A program made the position numbers and the translations under genes. A stretch of DNA of 64,000 nt from Chryseobacterium sp. G0201 (GTDB lineage: Bacteria > Bacteroidota > Bacteroidia > Flavobacteriales > Weeksellaceae), in assembly GCF_003815655.1 (NCBI RefSeq), contig NZ_CP033917.1, forward strand, positions 868,001 through 932,000, read 5' to 3'. Positions 55,384 to 64,000 of this stretch are shown here, in pieces. The notes beneath the pieces were generated by a model. That model worked only from the letters and a program-made list of their open reading frames with translations. It was not told where the DNA came from and did not search any database. Each line of letters begins with the position of its first letter. Positions within the stretch are counted from its first letter, which is position 1.

Positions 55384-55391
55384 TATCTTTG
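55384..55391 (+). promoter_or_regulatory. -7 box of ruvB
   Basis: TATCTTTG, 19 bp before the ruvB ATG. The region just before it (55325-55378) is a run of imperfect TCTCAACC/TCTTAACC repeats with no -33 TTG. Confidence 0.5.
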
Positions 55392-55410
55392 AGGTAAATG
55401 AAATGAATTA

Positions 55411-56433
55411 ATGCCAGATTTTTTACATCCAGATAAAGAAAATTACTCCCATGAAGAGCTCATACAGGAAGAACAAATTCGTCCGCAGAGCTTTAAAGAT
55501 TTTGCCGGGCAAAGAAAAACTTTAGAAAATCTTGAAGTTTTCGTTACTGCTGCAAAAAAACGTGGCGGGGCTCTAGACCATGTTCTTCTGCATGGCCCAC
55601 CCGGTCTTGGTAAAACTACTTTATCCAATATTATCGCTAATGAATTGGGGGTAAACTGTAAAATTACTTCCGGTCCTGTTTTGGATAAACCGGGAAGTTT
55701 AGCTGGATTATTGACTAATCTTGAAGAAAACGACGTGCTTTTTATTGATGAAATCCACCGTCTATCTCCTATCGTAGAAGAATATTTGTATTCTGCCATG
55801 GAAGATTTTAAGATTGATATCATGCTGGAAAGTGGTCCCAATGCGAGAAGTGTACAAATTGGCTTGAATCCATTTACATTAGTTGGCGCAACAACAAGAA
55901 GTGGTATGCTGACAAAACCGATGTTGGCAAGATTCGGTATCCAAAGCAGACTGGAGTACTATTCTATTGAGCTTTTATCGATGATTATTATCAGAAGTGC
56001 GAGAGTTTTAGGAATAAAAATTTATGAAGATGCTGCCCTTGAAATTGCGAGAAGAAGTCGCGGAACTCCGAGAATTGCGAATGCTCTTTTAAGAAGAGTT
56101 CGTGATTTTGCTGAAATAAAAGGAAATGGCGAAATTGAAATTAATATTACAAAATACGCCCTGAATTCTTTAAATGTAGACGAATTCGGACTGGATGAAA
56201 TGGATAACAAAATTATGCGTGTCATGATTGAAAATTTCAAAGGTAAGCCTGTCGGAATTTCAGCTTTGGCAACATCTATTGCGGAAAATCCTGAAACATT
56301 GGAAGAAGTTTATGAGCCTTTTTTAATTCAGGAAGGGTTTATTATTCGTACGCCGAGAGGTAGAGAAGTTACTGACAAAGCCTACAAACATTTAAATATT
56401 GCCATTCCTAGAAATCCGGGAGAATTATTTTAA
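55411..56433 (+). CDS. ruvB: Holliday junction branch-migration ATPase RuvB
   Basis: 340 aa, full length. Walker [10 protein letters not shown] (62-70), Walker [10 protein letters not shown], sensor 1 GATTRSGML, Arg finger region [12 protein letters not shown], and the C-terminal winged helix ([21 protein letters not shown]). It drives branch migration with RuvA at recombination intermediates. First gene of the plus-strand run to coaE. Confidence 0.98.
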   Translation: MPDFLHPDKENYSHEELIQEEQIRPQSFKDFAGQRKTLENLEVFVTAAKKRGGALDHVLLHGPPGLGKTTLSNIIANELGVNCKITSGPVLDKPGSLAGLLTNLEENDVLFIDEIHRLSPIVEEYLYSAMEDFKIDIMLESGPNARSVQIGLNPFTLVGATTRSGMLTKPMLARFGIQSRLEYYSIELLSMIIIRSARVLGIKIYEDAALEIARRSRGTPRIANALLRRVRDFAEIKGNGEIEINITKYALNSLNVDEFGLDEMDNKIMRVMIENFKGKPVGISALATSIAENPETLEEVYEPFLIQEGFIIRTPRGREVTDKAYKHLNIAIPRNPGELF

Positions 56434-56439
56434 TAATCT

Positions 56440-57048
56440 ATGTTCATACCTAAAATATACAGAAGCGAGGATTATGAATTGATGAAACAGATCATCAAAG
56501 AAAATGCTTTTGCTTTACTTATTTCTTCGGTCGATAAAATCAGAGCAACTCATTCGATGATGATGCTTAATGAAGATGATCCTGAAAATATTTATATTGA
56601 ATCTCATATTTCCAGAGCAAATCCTCAGGCAAAAACATTAAAAAATGGCGATGAAGTTTTATGTGATTTTCTGGGAGCTCATACTTATATTTCCAGCAGT
56701 TGGTATGATCATGTGAATGTTTCAACATGGAATTATGAAGCGGTACAGATCTACGGAAAAGTAGAATTAATGAATCAGGAAGAACTTTACAATCATCTTG
56801 AAAAATTAACTGCCAAATATGAGAATTTTCAGAAATGCCCGATGTTTGTAGAGAAAATGGGAAGAGAATTTGTGGAAAAGGAAATGAAAGGCGCTTTTGG
56901 GTTAAAAATAATTCCGACTGAGATATTTATTAAACAAAAATTATCTCAAAACAGAAAAGAAGCAGACTTTCAGAACATTATTTCCAATCTTGAAAGTACA
57001 GATGAGAATGGAAAAAAAATCGCTGAGAGAATGAAAAATATTAAATAA
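56440..57048 (+). CDS. PaiB-family FMN-binding protein
   Basis: 202 aa. The whole length matches PaiB: MFIPKIYRS start, ESHISRANPQAKTL, GAHTYISSSWYDH, VSTWNYEAVQIYGKVEL and a C-terminal 'KGAFGLKIIPTEIFIKQKLSQN'. PaiB proteins have a split-barrel flavin-binding fold; B. subtilis PaiB was described as a negative regulator of sporulation and protease genes. DNA binding is not shown by the sequence here. Starts 6 bp after ruvB. Confidence 0.92.
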   Translation: MFIPKIYRSEDYELMKQIIKENAFALLISSVDKIRATHSMMMLNEDDPENIYIESHISRANPQAKTLKNGDEVLCDFLGAHTYISSSWYDHVNVSTWNYEAVQIYGKVELMNQEELYNHLEKLTAKYENFQKCPMFVEKMGREFVEKEMKGAFGLKIIPTEIFIKQKLSQNRKEADFQNIISNLESTDENGKKIAERMKNIK

Positions 57049-57082
57049 TTTTATCAATTAAAATAAACTAATCAAAATATAT

Positions 57083-57949
57083 ATGAAGTTATATCCTATA
57101 CAATGTGGAAAATTTAAGCTGGACGGCGGCGCAATGTTTGGAGTCGTCCCAAAGAGTCTGTGGGAGAAAACTAACCCGGCAGACGAAAAAAATTTAATTG
57201 AATTGGGAACCCGCTCTTTATTAATTGAAGACGGAAAAAAATTAATCTTAGTAGATTGCGGTCTTGGAAACAAGCAGGATGATAAATTCTTCGGTCACTA
57301 CTCTCTTTGGGGAGATGATAATTTAGATAAAAACTTAAAAAAATATGGTTTTGTAAAGGAGGATATCACCGATGTATTCTTGACTCATCTTCACTTCGAC
57401 CACTGTGGTGGAGCGATCGAATGGAATGACGACAAAACCGGCTACAGACCTGCATTTAAAAATGCGCAGTTCTGGACCAACGAAAACCATTGGCAGTGGG
57501 CAACTGAGCCTAATCCAAGAGAAAAAGCAAGCTTTTTAAAGGAAAACATTCTTCCTATGCAGGAAAGCGGGCAGCTAAACTTTTTGCCACTTCCGGCAAA
57601 CGGAAATTACGGTTTCGCTCCGGACTTGAAAATGGACGTTATCTTTGTTGACGGACATACAGAAAAGCAAATGCTTCCGGTGATTCAATATCAGGAGAAA
57701 ACGGTTGTTTTTGCCGCAGATCTTATTCCAACTGCGGGACACATCAACCCTGTTTACGTAATGGGTTACGATACAAGACCTCTTTTAACAATGGAGGAAA
57801 AATCAAAATTCCTGAAGCAATGTGTGGATAACGAATATTTACTATTCTTCGAACACGATGCTCATAACGAATTAGCAAGTCTAAAAATGACCGAAAAAGG
57901 AGTAAGACTTGACGAGACCTTTAGTTTTAATGACGTTTTTGGATATTAA
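57083..57949 (+). CDS. metallo-beta-lactamase-fold hydrolase
   Basis: 288 aa. Zinc site motif HLHFDH at residues 102-107 (LTHLHFDHCGGAIEW), a third metal His in VDGHTEKQ, the bridging Asp in VFAADLIPTAGH and a last His in FFEHDAHNE. Overall it resembles the N-acyl-homoserine-lactonase-like/YtnP branch of the family, but the substrate cannot be told. Starts 34 bp after the PaiB-like gene and ends 14 bp before coaE, so it is probably co-transcribed. Confidence 0.93.
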   Translation: MKLYPIQCGKFKLDGGAMFGVVPKSLWEKTNPADEKNLIELGTRSLLIEDGKKLILVDCGLGNKQDDKFFGHYSLWGDDNLDKNLKKYGFVKEDITDVFLTHLHFDHCGGAIEWNDDKTGYRPAFKNAQFWTNENHWQWATEPNPREKASFLKENILPMQESGQLNFLPLPANGNYGFAPDLKMDVIFVDGHTEKQMLPVIQYQEKTVVFAADLIPTAGHINPVYVMGYDTRPLLTMEEKSKFLKQCVDNEYLLFFEHDAHNELASLKMTEKGVRLDETFSFNDVFGY

Positions 57950-57963
57950 TTTTTAGTTTAATT

Positions 57964-58590
57964 ATGGAAGAATTACATTCAGAAACAAAAAAAGCAGAAC
58001 CACCATCATCCAAGGTCATTGGATTAACTGGCGGAATAGGTTCTGGAAAGACCACTGTTGCTCATTTTATTGAAGAGTGCGGGTTTCCCGTTTATTACTC
58101 GGATGACAGGGCCAAAACGATTGTTAATGACAATGATGAATTGAAGGTGAAAATTAAAGAGCTTTTAGGCGAAAAAGCTTATGATGAAAACGAACTTTAC
58201 GACAGGAAATTTGTTGCAGAAAAGGTTTTTAATGATAAGGATCTCCTTCATCAATTAAATGAAATCATTCATCCTGCTGTTCGCGTTGATTTTGAAGAAT
58301 GGCTGGAAAAACAAACCAAATATTTAGTTTTTAAAGAAACTGCATTATTGTTTGAATTAAAGCTTAATAAACAATGCTACAAATCTCTGCTGGTAACTGC
58401 AGAAGACAACATAAGAACCAAAAGAGTAATGGATAGGGACGGAAAAACCTACCGTGAAATAGAAGCCATTATGGAGAAACAAATGTCTGAAAAAGACAAG
58501 ATAAAGCTCGCAGACTGCATCATTTACAACAATACCAATCTCGAAGATCTCAAGGAACAAACCGAACGGATTATTTTCGATATAGAATAA
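57964..58590 (+). CDS. coaE: dephospho-CoA kinase
   Basis: 208 aa. A short Glu/Lys-rich extension of about 16 residues precedes the P-loop GLTGGIGSGKTT (20-31). The substrate segment FPVYYSDDRAK and 'LHQLNEIIHPAVR' are standard. It phosphorylates dephospho-CoA in the last step of coenzyme A synthesis. Last gene of the plus-strand unit. Confidence 0.97.
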   Translation: MEELHSETKKAEPPSSKVIGLTGGIGSGKTTVAHFIEECGFPVYYSDDRAKTIVNDNDELKVKIKELLGEKAYDENELYDRKFVAEKVFNDKDLLHQLNEIIHPAVRVDFEEWLEKQTKYLVFKETALLFELKLNKQCYKSLLVTAEDNIRTKRVMDRDGKTYREIEAIMEKQMSEKDKIKLADCIIYNNTNLEDLKEQTERIIFDIE

Positions 58591-58593
58591 AAC

Positions 58594-58628
58594 AAAAAAC
58601 TCGTTAGAAAAATCTAGCGAGTTTTTTG
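58594..58628 (+). terminator. terminator after coaE
   Basis: 10-bp stem ACTCGTTAGA/TCTAGCGAGT with a 4-nt loop, one G-U pair, and T6. Confidence 0.9.
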
Positions 58629-58642
58629 TTGATCTGATTTTA

Positions 58643-58679
58643 ATAAAAAAATAAGCTCCCATTTCTGAGAGCTTATTCT
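58643..58679 (-). terminator. terminator of the 1187-aa T9SS gene
   Basis: 9-bp stem AATAAGCTC/GAGCTTATT with a 10-nt loop and T-run on the minus strand, 21 bp beyond the stop at 58701. Confidence 0.88.
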
Positions 58680-58700
58680 ATTTTAAAGATAATTTAAATA

Positions 58701-61700
58701 TTATTCTTTGATGAATTTCTTTTGGGCAGTACCCTTAACATCATCGATATCTATTACATAAACTCCGTTGATCAAATTACTTACATTGATCTTGTTGTTT
58801 AAGATAATTCCCGCCGATACTACTTGTCCTGCTGCATTGTAGATCTTATAATTAGATCTAGGGCTTGTATTTTTCACATTCAATATAGTTTTTACCGGGT
58901 TAGGATAAATCATGATATCCGTCTGGTTCGTTGCGTTAGGAACAGGAGTTTTAGAAATTCTCACTGTATAATCTTCAACTTCTCCGTTTGCAAAATTTGT
59001 ACAGTTCACAGGGATACCATCTTTTTGCAATGCTACTCTCATCACTACATATTTATAATCTGTTAAGCTGATAAATGCATCTGCAGGTACATTGAACGTT
59101 CCTGTAACAGGAGTTGTTGTACTAGGAGGTGAAGCAATGATTCTTTCATTAATATCGAAGTATCCGTTTCTATCAAAGTCGATCCAAACAGCAACACCTT
59201 CTTCATTATTAGTACCTAACCAAGATTTTTCAATCGTAATTTGGTTTCCTGTAGATCCTTGAATTAAATCTATGAATTTAGCAGTAACACCTGTATAATC
59301 TGTATAAGTAGATCCTACTGAAGTGTTTTCCATTAATGGTTTACCATTTGGCTTCACAGTTACTTTTGAAATAAATTCATTAGCAGCACTTCCAGAAGCC
59401 ATATTACAGTAAGTTATCGTTGGCGTTGTAAAGAAGTAGGGCTGAGTGAAAGTACCAGGAGTTCCACTACAGATATTTGCAACCTGCATTTCATACTTAG
59501 TTAATTCTAATAATCCTGTCAATGTAAGAGTATTCGTTGAAACCGGTACATTTGTCCAGCTCGGAATACCTACTTTTCTATATCTTAAGATATAAGTTGC
59601 TCCCGGGAATGGATCCCAAACTACAACTGCCGAAGTAGGAGTAAGGTTAGTGATCGTTAATCCCGGAGGAGGTAATATACAAGTTCTTTCAGTCGTAAAC
59701 ACTTTAGGGTTAGACCAAGGGTTAAGTGTAGTAGTTCCGTTACAAATATTTGCTATCTGAACTTCATACGAAGTATATACATTTAAGCTACCAAGAGTAT
59801 AAGTATTCGCAGGAGCTACCGGTAAAGGTATATTAGCACTCCATCCTGCATTACCGCTTCCTACTATTCTGTATCTCATTACATAAGTAGAACTTGCAGC
59901 TAAAGGTGCCCATGTTATCAATGCAGATGTTGTTGTGATATTACTCACCGTCACATTCGGAGGAGTAGGATCACATTTTGTTGCAAATTGTACAGGAGTA
60001 GCCGTTCCTTCAGTTGTATTACAAACAGCAACTACTATTGCTTCATAGTTTTTAGCAGGCTGTAAACCTGTTGGGATAACAAAGCTGTTTGTTGGTGGTG
60101 CTAATAATGCAGATGAATTTGGCCATCCGGTAGTTCCCACTTCTCTCCAATATACCTTATAGTTAAGATTATTAGTAGACTGAGTCCAATGTACTGTTGC
60201 AGAAATATGGCTAATTGCATCCACATAAACATTTGTAGGCGCTGTAGTAGAACATGGTTTAATGACAAAAGTATAGTCTACATAATTACCATAAGGAGCC
60301 GATCCGCAAGGAGTGATAGCACCACTAAATGATGTAGCAAATCTCGCTCTGTAAGAACCTGCAGGACGACCTGCCGTGTTAATTGTAGTTGTTCCTGTCT
60401 GAGTATAAGCAGTAGTAGCATAAACCGCTTCCGTTACAGGATCAAACACCATATCATTATTCCAGTCTATCCATAAATAATAATAGTACGAACTGGTTCC
60501 AGAATTCATGCTAACATCTACAGTAGTTCCCGGCAATGCAGAGAAACTTGTTGCAGAATTGTTTACATATGCACTATATGTAGAGGCAGTATAAGCAAGA
60601 TTAGTAAATCCTCCTGTAGTTGTAATATTCTTCAAATAATATGTTGTTGAAGACGAACCTCCTGTAGGAACACAATAATTAGTGTAAACCGAAAGAGGAC
60701 CTGTCCAATCACCAATATCAGTAGAACTACATCTTGCTCTTACCCAAATATAGTAAGTTGTACTTGCAGCTAATCCTGTTATTAATTGAGTTGGCCCTGT
60801 AACTCCGGTATATTGAGGAGTAACAGTTGGAGCAGGAATTGCAGCACTTGTAGTATAATAAACATCATAACCACCTGCAGGTGCCGGAGCTGGTACTGTC
60901 CATTGTATTGTAGTACTTGAAGTCGTAGTGTTCAAGACTGTTAAACCCTGCGGGTCTGTACATGTTGGCGCAACTCTCACCTTGAAATCATCAACACCTA
61001 AATACCAAGGAGCACTTGTAGCACTAGCGCTTACTCCGAAATTATAGGTTCCTGAAACTGTAGGCGTATAATACGCTTTATACAATACATATCCATTTGT
61101 TCCTTGTGTTGATGTAATGAATGCTCCTAAAGTTGTTGCTCCCGTAGCGGATTGTGAAGTATTCACTAATGCATTACCTGTAAATCCTATATAAGAGCTT
61201 GTTGTACCTCCTGTATTATAATAGAAAGAATATTCATACGTTGTACCTGCTGTCAAGGCAAAGCCCGGAGTCCAAAGTTGGCTGGCAGTTGTATTACCGT
61301 ATTGAATTCTCATATAATTCGGTGTAGACCTAGGTGCATTAAATGTTGTAGATGCTGCATTTGCAGAAGTCCAGGCATAAGTACCTGTTATCTGTTTCCA
61401 ACAATTTGGTACAATACCTGCTCCTAAAGTAGACATAGAATCAAAATTCTCTGTCCAAGGAAGGGTGGTAATTGCACTACAAAGGGTGGTAAACGGTGAT
61501 GCCGCAGCCCAAAAGCTTTTATCTGTAGAAGAACAAATTGCACGAACCCACCAATAATAAGTAGTATTCGATGCAAGACTACCCACAGGCACTGAAGTTC
61601 CTGTAGGAACTGCTGTTCCCGGAGTTGCACCAGTAGGAGGAACACCTGTCGTATTCATATAATATTCGTAACCATTTGCCGGAGCACTTACCGAAGCAGT

Positions 61701-62264
61701 CCAAGACAAAGTTGCAGAATTAGCTAAAATATTTGATGTTGCTAATGCTGTTGGAACAATACAAGTCGGAGGAGCTCCTACCTGAATTGTAAAATCCACA
61801 AAGTTTCCATAAGCACTAGGTCCGCATGCAGTAATAGGAGTGGCAGGTGTAATAAAGCCATTCTCTATTCTTACCCTGTAAGAGCCATAAGCCTGTGCAG
61901 CCGGAACAGTTATGTTTCCGGTATAAGTGGCTGCATATGATGTTGTAGCAATCGGATTTTCTCCTGCATCATTGAAATCAAAATCATTATTCCAGTCTAT
62001 GTATACATAATATTTTGCAGTACTTGAACTCGTAGCCAAATTTAGTTGTATAGTTCCACCCGGAGATGAATTTACTGTCTGGGCTGAATTGTTAACATAA
62101 GCTTGGTATGCTGTAGCTGTATAATTAATACTATTCTGATCAGATAGGGAGATTGTTTTTAAATAATAGGTAGTACTTGATGCACCCGCCGTTGGAGTAC
62201 AGTACTGAGCCTTTAATCCCAAAAATGACAGAAAAAATAAAAATAAAAGATAAAATTTTCTCAT
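58701..62264 (-). CDS. large T9SS modular surface protein (GEVED and fibronectin III domains)
   Basis: 1187 aa. Signal peptide (…FLGLKAQ). Order by eye: GEVED-type module (about 20-165, 'YVYIDWNNDFDFN', 'YGNFVDFTIQV'), FnIII (170-262), a MAM/cleaved-adhesin-like jelly roll (265-435, 'LPWTENFDS', 'WYLGVDDFKV'), FnIII (437-530), second GEVED-type module (535-672), three FnIII (675-955), third GEVED module ('IDFDRNGYFDINER', 'NGEVEDYTVRI'), then a T9SS type A sorting domain (MIYPNPVKTIL… LINGVYVIDIDD). There is no catalytic domain, so it is probably an adhesin or matrix protein. The repeated modules point to growth by internal duplication. Confidence 0.93.
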   Translation of the reverse strand: MRKFYLLFLFFLSFLGLKAQYCTPTAGASSTTYYLKTISLSDQNSINYTATAYQAYVNNSAQTVNSSPGGTIQLNLATSSSTAKYYVYIDWNNDFDFNDAGENPIATTSYAATYTGNITVPAAQAYGSYRVRIENGFITPATPITACGPSAYGNFVDFTIQVGAPPTCIVPTALATSNILANSATLSWTASVSAPANGYEYYMNTTGVPPTGATPGTAVPTGTSVPVGSLASNTTYYWWVRAICSSTDKSFWAAASPFTTLCSAITTLPWTENFDSMSTLGAGIVPNCWKQITGTYAWTSANAASTTFNAPRSTPNYMRIQYGNTTASQLWTPGFALTAGTTYEYSFYYNTGGTTSSYIGFTGNALVNTSQSATGATTLGAFITSTQGTNGYVLYKAYYTPTVSGTYNFGVSASATSAPWYLGVDDFKVRVAPTCTDPQGLTVLNTTTSSTTIQWTVPAPAPAGGYDVYYTTSAAIPAPTVTPQYTGVTGPTQLITGLAASTTYYIWVRARCSSTDIGDWTGPLSVYTNYCVPTGGSSSTTYYLKNITTTGGFTNLAYTASTYSAYVNNSATSFSALPGTTVDVSMNSGTSSYYYYLWIDWNNDMVFDPVTEAVYATTAYTQTGTTTINTAGRPAGSYRARFATSFSGAITPCGSAPYGNYVDYTFVIKPCSTTAPTNVYVDAISHISATVHWTQSTNNLNYKVYWREVGTTGWPNSSALLAPPTNSFVIPTGLQPAKNYEAIVVAVCNTTEGTATPVQFATKCDPTPPNVTVSNITTTSALITWAPLAASSTYVMRYRIVGSGNAGWSANIPLPVAPANTYTLGSLNVYTSYEVQIANICNGTTTLNPWSNPKVFTTERTCILPPPGLTITNLTPTSAVVVWDPFPGATYILRYRKVGIPSWTNVPVSTNTLTLTGLLELTKYEMQVANICSGTPGTFTQPYFFTTPTITYCNMASGSAANEFISKVTVKPNGKPLMENTSVGSTYTDYTGVTAKFIDLIQGSTGNQITIEKSWLGTNNEEGVAVWIDFDRNGYFDINERIIASPPSTTTPVTGTFNVPADAFISLTDYKYVVMRVALQKDGIPVNCTNFANGEVEDYTVRISKTPVPNATNQTDIMIYPNPVKTILNVKNTSPRSNYKIYNAAGQVVSAGIILNNKINVSNLINGVYVIDIDDVKGTAQKKFIKE

Positions 62265-62351
62265 AAGTCAAATAGTTTTAAAAAAATAAATTCATAATAC
62301 ATTCATTTCTAACTTTTATATTCATAATAATTAAGAATTTAAAATCCACTT

Positions 62352-62495
62352 TCAACAGGGGGAATGATTTGTAATGGTATTACTGTTGTTCAACTGACCG
62401 TAAGGCAATGTCATTGCCTGCTTATAGGGTTGCGTTGCAAAACCTATATTTATCAGAGTCAAAGAAAGAATTAAAAAAGTAAAGGTTTTCTTCAT
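62352..62495 (-). CDS. small secreted ORF (47 aa), possible gene remnant
   Basis: ATG at 62495 opens MKKTFTFLILSLTLINIGFA, a convincing signal peptide, followed by a mature part of only 27 residues (TQPYKQAMTLPYGQLNNSNT… NHSPC) and a TGA. It has a promoter-like pair 27 bp upstream (62522-62555). It lies in the otherwise empty 399-bp gap between two large T9SS genes on the same strand. It may be a genuine small exported peptide or the 5' stump of a decayed surface-protein gene. No family recognised. Confidence 0.45.
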   Translation of the reverse strand: MKKTFTFLILSLTLINIGFATQPYKQAMTLPYGQLNNSNTITNHSPC

Positions 62496-62521
62496 ATGTT
62501 CTTTATATTATATTAATTAAA

Positions 62522-62555
62522 CAAATCTAATGATTTTTTGTTATTAATTTATCAA
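62522..62555 (-). promoter_or_regulatory. promoter for the small secreted ORF and possibly the 1187-aa gene
   Basis: Minus strand: TTG (62553-62555), 23-nt spacer, TAGATTTG (62522-62529). The spacer is at the long end of the range. Confidence 0.5.
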
Positions 62556-62611
62556 TTGAAATATTTTTTTTTACGAAAACCTCACGATATCACAACTTCT
62601 ATTTTAATAAT

Positions 62612-62643
62612 AAAAAAATCCTCAGGCAAAACCTGAGGATTTA
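62612..62643 (-). terminator. terminator of the partial T9SS gene
   Basis: Perfect 9-bp stem ATCCTCAGG/CCTGAGGAT, CAAAA loop and T7 on the minus strand, 21 bp beyond the stop at 62664. Confidence 0.9.
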
Positions 62644-62663
62644 TTATTGTTATGAAAGTTCTA

Positions 62664-64000
62664 TTACTTTTTAATGAATTTGGATTTGAATAAATCTTTT
62701 CCTTTTTCTTCAATTGTAATTACATATCCACCTTTTACTAATTCAGAAACGTTGATTTTTCCTGAGTTAATATTTCCGCTATTTACTAATTGACCAGCAA
62801 CGCTGTAAATTTTGAAAGTAGCTTTATCAGAAACTTTAGTTACGTTTAAGATATCACTTACCGGGTTAGGGTAAATTTGAATACCGTCATTTTTAACACC
62901 AGTTTCAGAAGTAGCAAGATTACCTGTTATTACTACATTATAATCTTCAACTTCTCCATTAGGGAAAGATCCACATGCAAAAGAATCAGGAATTGTTGCC
63001 CCTACAGCTGTTGGGTTAATTAACACAGTAACTATTCTCATTCTTAATGGAGTGTTTGTTACCGCTGTTGATGGAACCGTAAATGATCCCGTTGTAGGTG
63101 TAGCTCCAATAGGTAAAGCAGTTACAGGTAAATTTAGAACTCTTTCATTAGCATCGAAAGTTCCATTCTTATTATAATCTATCCAAGCTGCCATACCATT
63201 AACTGAAGCACCTGCAACAGTTGTTGTAAGAGAAACTGTGATACTGTTTGTACTGTTCGTTAACAAAATAGGTTGCAATGTTGCATTAGCAGTAAAGTTT
63301 GAATATGTAGTTCCACCCGTTGGGTTCGCTACCGTAGCCAATGTTACATTAGAAATATAATTAAACTGTCCACTAGTACTTGCTGCTGTACAATAACTTA
63401 TTGCTGCAGTTGTAAAGTTAAGTGAAGCAGAATAAGCTCCAGGAGTTCCTGAACAAACCGCAGCTACCTGAACTTCATAAGCTGTTCCATCCGTTAACCC
63501 TGTTAATGTTACAGTAGGCGAAGTAGATGTTGTTTGTTGCCAAGTAGTTTGTCCTACTTTTCTGTAACGGATAATGTACGTAGCATTTGAAACCGGTGTC
63601 CAATTGATAGTAGCTCCACTATCCGTAACATTACTTGTAACTATTCCTGTAGGAGCAGTACCATCACATGGTGCAAAAGCTGCAACATTAATTGATTTCA
63701 CAGCATAGAATACGTTTCCGATTGAAGAAACTCTAAGCTTGATTACTTGTCCGTTCAATGAAGTAGGGAAAGTGAAATTTTCTGTTCCATCATTAGCTGT
63801 TGAAGCAGAAAGTACAGTCCAAGTTGTTCCATTATCTGTTGTATAGTCAATTTTAACATTAGCAACATTGTAAGGTGCTGCTGTAGTATTTGCTACGTCC
63901 CACTCAATTGGAGTTGCAACGTTTACGTTAGCATATTGAGTATTAACTTTAAATGGTCCATCATTACCTACGGTAATATTTTGCTCAGCAAACTGAGATT
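62664..64000 (-). CDS. T9SS-secreted protein, C-terminal part (runs off the right edge)
   Basis: The frame is open from the window edge to 62664 (about 444 residues visible). From the N-terminal side: a segment 'FAEQNITVGNDGPFKVNTQ… IEWDVANTTAAPYNVANVKI… STANDGTENFTFP… GNVFYAVKSINV', an FnIII domain (GIVTSNVTDSGATINW… YIIRYRKVG), a GEVED domain (WIDYNKNGTFDANER, NGEVEDYNVVI) and a T9SS sorting domain (IQIYPNPVSDIL… VKGGYVITIEEKGKD). The first segment resembles the region that follows the protease domain in T9SS reprolysin-like metallopeptidases, so the missing part may be a protease; this is inference. The FnIII and GEVED parts resemble those of the 58701-62264 protein. Confidence 0.88.
   Translation of the reverse strand, partial: SQFAEQNITVGNDGPFKVNTQYANVNVATPIEWDVANTTAAPYNVANVKIDYTTDNGTTWTVLSASTANDGTENFTFPTSLNGQVIKLRVSSIGNVFYAVKSINVAAFAPCDGTAPTGIVTSNVTDSGATINWTPVSNATYIIRYRKVGQTTWQQTTSTSPTVTLTGLTDGTAYEVQVAAVCSGTPGAYSASLNFTTAAISYCTAASTSGQFNYISNVTLATVANPTGGTTYSNFTANATLQPILLTNSTNSITVSLTTTVAGASVNGMAAWIDYNKNGTFDANERVLNLPVTALPIGATPTTGSFTVPSTAVTNTPLRMRIVTVLINPTAVGATIPDSFACGSFPNGEVEDYNVVITGNLATSETGVKNDGIQIYPNPVSDILNVTKVSDKATFKIYSVAGQLVNSGNINSGKINVSELVKGGYVITIEEKGKDLFKSKFIKK

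Overview
The window looks like a chromosomal segment of a flavobacterium, most likely Weeksellaceae and close to Chryseobacterium (genus is inference). The DNA is AT-rich. Several large secreted proteins end in type IX secretion (T9SS) sorting domains. Small Bacteroidetes families are present (DUF3467, IPExxxVDY, DUF5777). Promoters follow the Bacteroidetes pattern of a -33 TTG and a -7 TAnnTTTG box instead of sigma70 boxes. No mobile element, CRISPR array or rRNA gene was seen.

Layout, left to right. (1) 1-3315, minus strand: a Crp/Fnr-type regulator followed by a five-gene envelope operon (beta-barrel, one-haem cytochrome c lipoprotein, YceI protein, ankyrin protein, partial secreted protein). 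A near-perfect CRP-type palindrome lies about 41 bp upstream of its predicted start of transcription. (2) 3449-9541, minus: a TonB-dependent receptor, and a three-gene unit of a large Asp-box T9SS protein, a lipoprotein and a one-TM protein. (3) 9685-32435, minus: the conserved tuf-trnW-secE-nusG-rplKAJL-rpoBC-DUF3467 block. It is interrupted twice by surface-protein genes: a C1q-like protein between nusG and rplK, and a 7.6-kb block of four envelope genes between rplL and rpoB. Each part has its own promoter and terminator. The rpoB promoter is followed by a leader of about 330 nt with complementary ends. (4) 32767-42407: a DUF4394 lipoprotein (plus strand) and, on the minus strand, a heavy-metal RND efflux system (RND pump, adaptor, TolC-like protein) with a sensor kinase/response regulator pair. 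(5) 42741-45190, minus: rpsU, xerC-like recombinase, hpf, and seven tRNAs in which a Thr-Tyr-Gly triplet is tandemly duplicated ahead of a Thr(GGT) gene. In E. coli the order Thr-Tyr-Gly-Thr-tufB is contiguous, so region 4 appears to be an insertion between the tRNAs and tuf. (6) 45390-51458, plus: tmRNA, an orphan ABC-type ATPase, then acpP-fabF-rnc-IPExxxVDY-pyk. (7) 51541-55210, minus: an aldehyde dehydrogenase and two histidine-degradation genes (hutG, hutI). (8) 55411-58590, plus: ruvB, a PaiB-type flavin protein, a metallo-beta-lactamase-fold hydrolase and coaE. (9) 58701-64000, minus: two large T9SS proteins built from GEVED and fibronectin III modules (the second cut by the window edge), with a tiny secreted ORF between them.

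How it fits together: about half the window is core gene-expression machinery (RNA polymerase, ribosomal proteins, elongation factor, tRNAs, tmRNA, hibernation factor). Cell-surface and envelope functions have been inserted at its natural transcription boundaries. The points most worth follow-up are the Crp-linked redox module with its operator, the structured rpoB leader, the duplicated tRNA triplet with internal promoters, and the surface-gene insertions into the ribosomal/RNA-polymerase block.
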